Source: Clostridia bacterium
GTDB lineage: Bacteria; Bacillota; Clostridia; Christensenellales; Borkfalkiaceae
DNA length: 64,000 nucleotides
Direction of reading: 5' to 3'
Assembly: GCA_017616695.1 (NCBI GenBank)
Contig: JAFZXN010000030.1
Span: 40,639 to 104,638, forward strand
Shown here: in pieces, positions 53,251 through 62,000 of the stretch
How the letters are laid out: each line of letters begins with the position of its first letter
How positions within the stretch are numbered: the stretch's first letter is position 1
Notes under the pieces: generated by a model
What the model saw: the letters and a program-made list of their open reading frames with translations, nothing else
Told to the model about the DNA's origin: nothing
Database searches by the model: none
Program-made: the position numbers and the translations under genes

Positions 53251-56200
53251 ATGAACGGAAAGACTAAAATAAGTTTGGCGATCATATCGGCAGCCATAGC
53301 GATCATTCTGGCGTTCAGCGTTACGTTCAACGTTCTGGCGCTCACCAAATACGACAACATTTTCGAACAGTTTCTCGGCAAATCGGACGATAAGCTCGAG
53401 GGCGACACTTTGGGCGCGGACGTAAATTACGTCAAGAGTTCGTTTGGTAGTCCGAAAGAGCTTTACGAATACGAAGAAAAAGTCTGCTCCGATATAGCCG
53501 AAGAAGGCGTGACTTTATTGAAAAACGACGGGCTTTTGCCGCTTCAAAAGGGCACGGAGCTGAGTCTTTTCAGCCATTCGTCGGTCGATCTCGTCAGCGG
53601 CGGTTCCGGTAGCGGCTCGGGAAGTTTCGAGCTTACCGCCGATCTAAAAGAAGGGTTTGAAGGATCGGGGCTCAAAGTCAACCAAACGCTCTGGAATTTC
53701 TATAAAAGCGGCGCGGGCAGCAAATATCAGCGCGGCGTGGGCGTTATAAACTACGGCGAAGACCTCGATTGGTCTATAAACGAATGCCCGCTCGGCGTTA
53801 TCAAGTCAAGTTCCGCAGTCTTGAATTCTTTCGGCAATTCGGTAGCTATGTTCGTTTTGTCGAGGACGGGCGGCGAAGGCGGCGACGAAGCGCGCGATAT
53901 GAAGGCTTTCGGCGGTAAGAGCGGATCGCACTATCTCGAACCCGACGACACAGAACTCGAGATAATCTCTTACCTTAACGAAACTTTTGAAAGCGTGATA
54001 CTTCTCGTCAACTGCAACAACGCGATGGAACTCGGGTTCGTAGCCGATTATCCGCATATTAAAGCCGTCGTCAACTGCCCGGGGCTCGGAAGAACGGGCG
54101 TTTACGGCTTGGGGCGAGTTCTCGTCGGTAAGGACAGTAACGGCGAAAGCGTTTCTCCGTCGGGCAAACTCGTCGATACGTTCGTTTACGACAATTTCTC
54201 TTCTCCCGCAAGTCAGAATATGGGCGATTTCCGTTACGACGGCACGGACTATTATTACGTCAACTACGCGGAAGGCATCTACGTCGGCTACAAGTATTAC
54301 GAAACGCGTTACGAAGACGTCGTTACGGGACGAGCCAACGTAGGTAATTACGATTATTCTTCGACGGTACTGTATCCTTTCGGTTACGGGCTCAGCTATA
54401 CGGATTTTACCTGGTCTGAATTTAATATGACGGGGCCCGACGCCGACGGCAATATCAACGTTTCGGTGAAGGTGACCAACGCGGGCGCTTATAAAGGTAA
54501 AGACGTGGTGCAGGTGTACGTTCGCTCTCCTTATACGGACGGCGGGATAGAAAAATCGGCCGTGTCTTTGGTCGGTTTTGCCAAGACGGACGCTATAGAG
54601 CCCGGCGACAGCCAAACCGTCAGCGTGAAGATCAATTTAAAAGATTTCGCTTCTTACGATTATAAAAACGCGAAAACTTACGTCCTTGAAAAAGGCAATT
54701 ACTATATAACCGCCGCTCCCGACGCACATACTGCGGTAAACAATATCCTGCAAAAATTGGCTTTGAGCGATACTTCCGTCGATTTAAGCAAGCTGTGCGG
54801 AAGCGAAGGAAGCGCCGATATGACGGGCGTTTACGTTCAGGGTGCCGCCGATGCCGCGACTTATTCCAAATCGCTGACCGGTAAGACTATCACCAACAAG
54901 TTCGACGGCGCAACGCTTTCTGACGCCCCCTATCTTTCCCGCTCGAACTGGTCGGTGATGGATAACGACGGGCTGCGGTACGGCGAGCAAAAGGGCGACG
55001 CTTCTACTAACGGTAAAGGCAAGCAGTGGTCGCACGGTAAAGCCGAAGTAAACGGTAAGCAGTGGTCGCACTCTTTGTCTGCGGAGCTGAAAGCGGAACT
55101 TTACAGTCAACATTCTCTGAACCCCGAACAGGGTAAGTCTACCGCATCGTATACGTTCGGAGCCAAAAACGGAGTCGACCTTATAGACCTTCGCGGCAAA
55201 AGTTACGACGATCCGCTGTGGAAAGACCTTTTGGACGAGATAACTTTGCCCGAACTTACTAAACTTATCGACGAAAGCGGATACTGTACACCGCAAATGC
55301 CTTCGATCAACAAGCCGAAGGTCAACGACCTCGACGGGCCTGCGGGGCTCAATAAAGTAGTCGGGCACGGTTCCGTCGATATAGGCGACGGGTATCTTTC
55401 CATGACCTGGCCGACGGAATATCTCCTTGCCTGCACCTGGAACGAAGGCCTTGCCCTTAAAATGGGTGAGGGGCTCGGCGAAGACGGGCTGTATAGCGGC
55501 GTCGTCGGTTGGTACGGGCCGGGTATGAATATCCACAGAACGCCTTTTTCGGGAAGGAACTTCGAGTATTATTCCGAAGACGGATTTTTGAGCGGCGTTA
55601 TGGGCAGCGCCGAGATAAAGGGCGCCGCCGAAAAGGGTATGTACGCGTTCGTCAAGCATTTTGCCCTTAACGATCAGGAAACGCACCGCGATATGATGGG
55701 GCTTATTACCTGGGCGGACGAGCAGACCATACGCGAACTGTATTTAAAGCCGTTTGAAATGTGCATGACCGATAACGAAGTCACCCTTTATTACAACGAA
55801 GCTATAAAAGGCGACGGCGGTAATATCAAGGGCTATACTTTAAAGACGACTAAAGTCCCCGCGATGGCCGCGGTGATGAGTTCATATAACCGTATAGGAA
55901 CGACCTGGGCGGGCGGCAATTATAACCTTTTAACGGGCGTTCTGCGTGAAGAATGGGGCTTTAACGGTTTCGTTCTCACCGACTACGAAGTGCCTTCATA
56001 TATGGGCAACGAACAGACCTTGTACGCCGGCGGCGACGCCAAACTTAAAACGGTCGATATGACCAATCTTTTCGGGAGCAGTTTCTCGCTCGAAGGAAAG
56101 ACCGCCGTATACGGCTACGCACGCGAGGCCGCGCACCATATCTTATATACGGTCGCCAATTCCGCCGCTATGAACGGGTACGTTCACGGCGTCAAGTACG

Positions 56201-56379
56201 TAAACGGTTTTGCATATTATAAACTCGTCATCATCGGTTGGGACGTTCTCGCTTGCGCGGGCGTGGCTCTATTGGTAATTTTGATGATAAAAAAGATAAA
56301 AAAAGCCAAAAAACCCGCGGGGCAAACGGTTGCCGACGGTAATAACGAAAGTTCGGGGCCGGAAACGATAGCCCGATAA
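53251..56379 (+). CDS. Membrane-anchored GH3 beta-glucosidase with swapped domain order
   Basis: 1042 residues. A membrane segment lies at about 8-30. Then come, in this order: the alpha/beta sandwich usually found at the C-terminal side (AEEGVTLLKNDGLLPL at about 85), a fibronectin-III-like domain (GKDVVQVYVRSPY, about 415-500), a linker, and only then the catalytic TIM barrel (NDLDGPAGLN about 692; GPGMNIHRTPFSGRNFEYYS; VKHFALNDQETHR about 801-813; nucleophile Asp911 in GFVLTDYEV). A second membrane segment (about 990-1012) ends the protein. Such permuted GH3 enzymes are known from Ruminococcus albus and Butyrivibrio. It probably releases glucose from oligosaccharides made by the neighbouring GH16 enzymes. 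Confidence 0.92.
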   Translation: MNGKTKISLAIISAAIAIILAFSVTFNVLALTKYDNIFEQFLGKSDDKLEGDTLGADVNYVKSSFGSPKELYEYEEKVCSDIAEEGVTLLKNDGLLPLQKGTELSLFSHSSVDLVSGGSGSGSGSFELTADLKEGFEGSGLKVNQTLWNFYKSGAGSKYQRGVGVINYGEDLDWSINECPLGVIKSSSAVLNSFGNSVAMFVLSRTGGEGGDEARDMKAFGGKSGSHYLEPDDTELEIISYLNETFESVILLVNCNNAMELGFVADYPHIKAVVNCPGLGRTGVYGLGRVLVGKDSNGESVSPSGKLVDTFVYDNFSSPASQNMGDFRYDGTDYYYVNYAEGIYVGYKYYETRYEDVVTGRANVGNYDYSSTVLYPFGYGLSYTDFTWSEFNMTGPDADGNINVSVKVTNAGAYKGKDVVQVYVRSPYTDGGIEKSAVSLVGFAKTDAIEPGDSQTVSVKINLKDFASYDYKNAKTYVLEKGNYYITAAPDAHTAVNNILQKLALSDTSVDLSKLCGSEGSADMTGVYVQGAADAATYSKSLTGKTITNKFDGATLSDAPYLSRSNWSVMDNDGLRYGEQKGDASTNGKGKQWSHGKAEVNGKQWSHSLSAELKAELYSQHSLNPEQGKSTASYTFGAKNGVDLIDLRGKSYDDPLWKDLLDEITLPELTKLIDESGYCTPQMPSINKPKVNDLDGPAGLNKVVGHGSVDIGDGYLSMTWPTEYLLACTWNEGLALKMGEGLGEDGLYSGVVGWYGPGMNIHRTPFSGRNFEYYSEDGFLSGVMGSAEIKGAAEKGMYAFVKHFALNDQETHRDMMGLITWADEQTIRELYLKPFEMCMTDNEVTLYYNEAIKGDGGNIKGYTLKTTKVPAMAAVMSSYNRIGTTWAGGNYNLLTGVLREEWGFNGFVLTDYEVPSYMGNEQTLYAGGDAKLKTVDMTNLFGSSFSLEGKTAVYGYAREAAHHILYTVANSAAMNGYVHGVKYVNGFAYYKLVIIGWDVLACAGVALLVILMIKKIKKAKKPAGQTVADGNNESSGPETIAR

Positions 56380-56400
56380 AATTCCGTTTGGAGAAAAGTT

Positions 56401-57693
56401 ATGAAAAAATTATCCGCCGTGGCGCTTGCTCTTTCGTTGATAATCCTCGCGGGCTGCGCCGAAGAAGACAAATATTACGACAAGGTGATAGAAGATTTCG
56501 GGGTGATAACGGGCGTTGAAAGTTACGTCGTCAACTCTTCGACGAGCTGCTTTAACGACCTTAACGTCAGATATCACGGGCGATACTACGAAGACACCGC
56601 GGCAAACGCGGTATGGATATCGTTTACGGACGCGGGTTTCGAGGTCACTTTTAAAGGAACGGTATTGGAAGGCGACTTTCTCGCCACCCGCGCCGACGAC
56701 GTTAAAAGTAAACCTTACGTCGCCGTTACCGTTGACGGCGATTACGATCCCGATCACGCCGTGCCCGTTCAGTTTTCAACGAACGGCAAGTACGCCAACG
56801 GTACGACGATCGCGGGCGGCATTTCGGAACATAAGCACGTCGTACTGTGCCACGGTCTTACCGACGGCGTGCATACCGTGCGCGTATATAAAAGGAGCGA
56901 ATGTCAGAATTCCCGCCTTGCTTTAAGATCGCTCTCTACCGACGGCGAGATACTTCCCGTTCAGGCAAAAGAGTTCGATTTAAAGCTCGAATTTTTCGGA
57001 GATTCGGTCACTTGCGGTTACGCCGTCGAATCGGACGACTTTTTCGAGAGATTTACCACCCGCACGGAAAACGGCATGAAAACTTACGCCAATTACGCGG
57101 CTAATCTTTTAAACGCAGACATATCGGTAGTTTCGTCGGGCGGATATCCTTTATATCGCTCGATTTACAGCGAAAACAATAACCCGAGCGACGTTCCGTC
57201 CTTATTCTCGATGGCGGAATTCGAATACCAGACCTCTTTCGACCACCCGTGGGATAACTCGAAGTATATCCCCGACGCCGTTATAGTCGCGCTCGGAGCA
57301 AACGACGGGAGCGTTTTATCAAAGTATACGGCGGGAAGCAAAGAATATAACGAATTTCTCGATAACTTCCGCGCCGCGTATTACGCTTTTGCCGATAAGA
57401 TATACGCCTCATACCCCGATACGCTACTCGTTATCTCTGACGAGATATTGAATATAGGCGTGTTTTCAACCATTGCCGACGAAGTGGCGGATACTCTTTC
57501 AAAAAGCGGAAAAAAGGTCGTAAGGGCAAAGTATAATGCCGAAGCTCTTTCAAAAGACAGGACTTATCCGGGCGCGGGACACCCCAATGCGGAAATGCAG
57601 ATGATAGCAGGTTACGAGCTTGCTAAAGTCATCGCCGACTATCTCGGTATAGAGTATTCGGACGGCGGCTTTTTCGATAAATACGCCGCATAA
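56401..57693 (+). CDS. SGNH/GDSL esterase lipoprotein (CE2-like)
   Basis: 430 residues. The lipobox LAGC puts the lipid on Cys19. A beta-sandwich domain (about 40-185) precedes an SGNH hydrolase domain with block I GDSVTCG (Ser202), block III IVALGAND and the His-bearing block V YPGAGHPNAEMQ. This order is that of carbohydrate esterase family 2, which removes acetyl groups from polysaccharides. It follows the GH3 gene by 21 bases, so the two are probably co-transcribed. It could act on acetylated hemicellulose or glucomannan. Confidence 0.88.
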   Translation: MKKLSAVALALSLIILAGCAEEDKYYDKVIEDFGVITGVESYVVNSSTSCFNDLNVRYHGRYYEDTAANAVWISFTDAGFEVTFKGTVLEGDFLATRADDVKSKPYVAVTVDGDYDPDHAVPVQFSTNGKYANGTTIAGGISEHKHVVLCHGLTDGVHTVRVYKRSECQNSRLALRSLSTDGEILPVQAKEFDLKLEFFGDSVTCGYAVESDDFFERFTTRTENGMKTYANYAANLLNADISVVSSGGYPLYRSIYSENNNPSDVPSLFSMAEFEYQTSFDHPWDNSKYIPDAVIVALGANDGSVLSKYTAGSKEYNEFLDNFRAAYYAFADKIYASYPDTLLVISDEILNIGVFSTIADEVADTLSKSGKKVVRAKYNAEALSKDRTYPGAGHPNAEMQMIAGYELAKVIADYLGIEYSDGGFFDKYAA

Positions 57694-57725
57694 AACGGGG
57701 ATAGATCAGGAACAAACCGACGTAA

Positions 57726-57746
57726 GGTCGGTCTATAAAGCGATAA
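57726..57746 (+). repeat. Degenerate R1 copy
   Basis: GGTCGGTCTATAAAGCGATAA after the esterase stop: only the outline of the R1 core remains. Confidence 0.35.
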
Positions 57747-57773
57747 ATAAAAAATATTTTTAAGGAGAAAGCT

Positions 57774-59012
57774 ATGAAAAAACGCATCATCTTGCAACTT
57801 CTCAGCGTTGTTTTGCTGTTGTGTCTTTCGGCAGGTTGCGCGAACAACAACCCGGCAAACGGCAACTGGCAGAGCAACAACATCAAGCCGACGGAAGTCG
57901 CGGTTTCCGAAGGTACGGGCACGACCGTTTCTTTGAACCAGGACGCCGTTGCGGAGTACATCGCCGCCATGCGGAGCGTTGAAGTGACCGGAAACGATTA
58001 TTGTTTCAACGACGAGGCGGGCGCGGGCGTCAACGTCCGGGACTATTGGGAAAAGGGCGTCAACGTTTCCGCGGGTAACGCCGTCAGACTTAACTGGAAG
58101 AAATCTTCCGCCCCGTACACCGTAAAGGTTTCTACGAGCGAAGATATGTCCGACGCCGATACCTATATCGCCAAGGAAAACACCCTTCTTTTATACAACC
58201 CGTATATGGCTACCACCTATTATTGGACGGTGACCGACGCGGCGGGTAAGGAAAGATCGGTCAATTCCTTTGCTACTGCCGATACCGTCCGCACGATGTT
58301 CACGGGTTACGTCAACAACGTTCGCGACCTCGGCGGCAGAATGACTTCTTCCGGCAAGAGAGTCAAACAGGGTATCATCTACCGCGGCGCGGAAATGAAC
58401 CTACAGACTTACACCGACGAAAACGGCTCCAAACACTATATCAATCTCCGCAGTCTCGAACTCGGGATAATGAACCTGCAGCTTGGCGTAAGATACGAAA
58501 TAGATTTCCGTACCGACGCCGAAACGAGAGGTATGAAATTATCCCCGCTCGGCGATACCGTCGAATACGTACACGTTCCCATCTCGGCGTACTCGGGAAT
58601 GTTCTGCAAGCACTCCAATGGCACCGACAAGCCCGAAATGAGAGCTTATTATCAGCAGATATTGAGGCTTTTGGCTACCGCGGATAAAGACAACGTTATG
58701 TATTTCCATTGCTGGGGCGGCGCAGACCGTACGGGAACCATAGGTTTCCTCGTGAACGGACTTCTCGGCGTGAGCTATACTGACTTATTGATAGATTTCG
58801 AGCTTACCACCTTCTCCGACAACTTCCGTTCGAGAGAGGACAGCCCCGAAAACTATAACTATTTCAATACGATGGTCACCGATCTTAAGACCAACTACCG
58901 TCACAGCGAGGACGAGACTATCTCCGAAGTCATCGAACGCTATATGAAAGAGTGTCTTTATCTTTCCAACGACGATATCACGGCTTTGAAGACCAATCTG
59001 ATCGAGGCATAA
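57774..59012 (+). CDS. Tyrosine-phosphatase-like lipoprotein (Y_phosphatase3 type)
   Basis: 412 residues behind AAGGAGAAA. The lipobox LSAGC gives Cys22. A fibronectin-like domain (about 95-172) is followed by a dual-specificity phosphatase domain: NVRDLGG (182-188), YRGAEMN, and the active-site loop HCWGGADRTG with Cys313 and Arg319. This matches the secreted/atypical tyrosine phosphatases of PF13350. Being lipidated, it would act outside the cell, where its substrate may be a phosphorylated sugar, inositol or peptide rather than a protein. It sits between esterase and GH16 genes, so a role in polymer breakdown is possible. Confidence 0.87.
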   Translation: MKKRIILQLLSVVLLLCLSAGCANNNPANGNWQSNNIKPTEVAVSEGTGTTVSLNQDAVAEYIAAMRSVEVTGNDYCFNDEAGAGVNVRDYWEKGVNVSAGNAVRLNWKKSSAPYTVKVSTSEDMSDADTYIAKENTLLLYNPYMATTYYWTVTDAAGKERSVNSFATADTVRTMFTGYVNNVRDLGGRMTSSGKRVKQGIIYRGAEMNLQTYTDENGSKHYINLRSLELGIMNLQLGVRYEIDFRTDAETRGMKLSPLGDTVEYVHVPISAYSGMFCKHSNGTDKPEMRAYYQQILRLLATADKDNVMYFHCWGGADRTGTIGFLVNGLLGVSYTDLLIDFELTTFSDNFRSREDSPENYNYFNTMVTDLKTNYRHSEDETISEVIERYMKECLYLSNDDITALKTNLIEA

Positions 59013-59026
59013 GGGAGGAATAAGTT

Positions 59027-62000
59027 ATGAAAAAAGTATTATTGTCAGTTCTTTCGGCTATGCTCGTTCTTTCGGCGGTGCTATTCGTCGGTTGTGAAAA
59101 CAACGGCAAAGTACAAAGGGTAGCCCTCGACAGTTTCCCCGAATTCATATCGAGAACGCTCGTGGATATTTCGGGCAACACTTCCAATATTTTCGAAGTT
59201 TCCGACGCGCGTGGCAACGGCGATCCGTTCGGCGTCATCTGGAACAAAGACAACGTTTATTACGACGAAGAGACCGAGGCCCTTACGCTTTCGATCACCA
59301 AAGAAGACGACGTCTACTACGGCGGCGAATTGAGGACCGCGGGCGACGTCGGCGCGATACAGTACGGCTATTTCGGCTGTCTGATGAAACCGAGCAACGT
59401 TAAAGGTACGGCTTCCACGTTCTTTACCTACACGGGCGACTTCGAAGGTAATTCTCACGACGAGATAGACATAGAATTCCTCGGTAAAGACACCACCAAA
59501 GTTCAGTTCAACTACTTCCTCAACGACGTAGGCGGCCACGAATACTGGTACGACCTCGGCTTCGACGCCAGCGAAGATTTCCACCATTACGGGTTTTTCT
59601 GGAACGAAGAGATGGTCGTCTGGTTCGTCGACTATAAGCCCGTTCATTGGTACGTAGGCGAAACTAGCAGCGTTCCGCAGAGAGTTTACACCAACTTCTG
59701 GGTGGGCGAACCCACCAATTCCGGCATAATGGGCTGGATGGGCGAAGTGAACGACGCCGATCTCCCCGCAAAGACCGAATATAAGGAAATAAACGTTGCT
59801 TACCTTAACGGCAGAGGCCTTGAACTACCGGAGATCGAATACGTTCCCGCGGAAGAAGACTTCACCGCCACTACTCTTGCCATCAACAAGGGCGCGACGG
59901 ATATCTATACGGTCACTACCGATCAGCAAACGAACGAAAACCTCGTAACGTATACCGAAGTTCTTCCCAAGAGCTATAAAAACGTTTACGGCGTATTCGA
60001 GCAGGCGGTACAGGACGCCGAATACGTTTCCTTCAGGATAAGGAACAACGGTACGGACGATTACGTCAAAGTCCGCGTGGACGTTCAGGCGGAAAAAGTC
60101 AACCTCGCGGGCATCAAAGCCATCAACGAAAAGGCGTGGATGGACGGCGAGATCGTCAGGACCGACCTTACTTACGGCGGCTCGTTCTTCGACGTTCAGC
60201 CGGGCGAAGAGGTATGGTGCGTCATCAAATTCTACGGTGTTCCGTCTAACCTGCTGTTCATGTTCGACTCCTGCACGAGAGAAGATAAAGAGTCTCTCGC
60301 AGGTTCTGTCACCGTTTACGATTTCGGCTACTACGGCGAAAACCATTACGTCGAAGAGTACGTCAATATCAGCGATACTTACGTCAGATTGAAAACGGAC
60401 GAAACTTTCCGACTGACCGCAACGGGTTCGGGCGAAGTCGTCTGGACGGTGGAAAACCCCAACGTCGTTACCGTAGCCGACGGTCTTATAACCCCCGTAG
60501 CTGAAGGCACTACCACCGTTTACGCCGCTTGCGGAGCCGCAAAAGCGAGTTGCACCGTTCTCGTTACGAACACCGAGCCCAAAGCCGAAGAGACTATGGA
60601 AATAGTTTCCGACGACGAAGACCTTGCCAAACTCGCGAGCGTAGCCAAAGGCAACGGCACTTACGCAGAAGAAACGGTCAACGCTTACGGAACTTCGGCG
60701 TCTGCCGTTTCCTGGACGGGCGCCAACCAGTACGAAAGCCTGTTCTTCAATACGGGCAGATACTCCGTTACTTCCGACGGTTATATCGAATACTTCCTTA
60801 AAAATATAGGTCATACCCCCACGGGCAACGGCGAGACCATCAACGGTCTGTTCGTACAGCTTTACGCCTCCGACGCGAGCGTGAAAGTGGGTGAAGAGAT
60901 CAAGGTCTACAAGTCCTACAACGCCGCTTATTCGACGGACGCCGGCAACGGCTGGTATTATTGGAAACTGCCGCTGTCGCTGTTTGCGGAAGCCGGCACG
61001 CAGTTCGATTCGTTCAGATTTAAACTTTATACGTCCATGAACGCGGGCGAATACTTCTTTATCGACGGTATCAAAGTCGTTGCGGAAAAACTCGGCGACG
61101 ACGAGCCGATAACCCCTCCCGTTTCGGAATACCCCGCTTTAAGCGAGTTCACGGCTACCACGCTCACGTTGGATCACGGCGCTACCGATCTTTATACCGT
61201 AGTCACCAACGAGGCGCAGACGGAAAACGTCGTTACCTATTCGGCAATAGGTTCCAAGACGTATAAGAACGTTTACGGTTTCGTTACCGACGAGGTAAAA
61301 GCGGCTCAATACGTTTACTTCAAATTGAGAAACAACGGCACCGACGACTATATCAAGGCGCGCGTGGACGTTATATCCCAGACGGTAAACGCCGCGGGCA
61401 TCAAGGCTATCAACTTGAAAGCCTGGATGAACGGCGACGAAGTCTATACCGACCTTACTTACGGCGGCTCCTTCTTCGACGTTCCCGCCGGCAACGAAGT
61501 CGAATGTATCATCAAGTTCGACGGTATCCCCGACAACCTGCTGTTTATGTTCGATTCCTGCACGAGAACGGATAAAGAGACTTTCGCGGGCTCGATAACC
61601 GTTTCCGCACCCGCTTACGCAGGCACAAATCCCAACGGCGAAACGCCGGAAGAACCGCCGGTCGTCGAGACCGAGTATCCCGCGTACAACACGTTTACTG
61701 CTACCGCGATGTCGTTAAACGGCGGCAATACCGAGATCTACACGGTGACCGTCAACGAGGCGCAGACCGAAAACACTATCGTCTATACCGAGGTCGGAGC
61801 CAACACTTACAAGAATATCAACGGCGCTTTTGCCGAAGCTGTACAGGGCACGGAGTTTATCTATTTCAAGCTTAAAAACAACGGCTCGGACGACTATATC
61901 AAGGTCCGCGCGGACGTTATGTCCGGAACGCTCAACGCCGCGGGCATCTACGCTATCAACGTTAAGGCTTGGATGAACGGCAACGAAGTTTACACCGATC

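Noticed and set aside
53806..55686. Long minus-strand frames opposite the GH3 gene
   Set aside because: Same cause as above: mirror frames of a well-supported gene.
59825..60814. Long minus-strand frames opposite the GH16 gene (also 62087-63013, 59081-59647)
   Set aside because: They are produced by the strong codon bias and repeats of the plus-strand gene; no ribosome sites and no recognisable domains.
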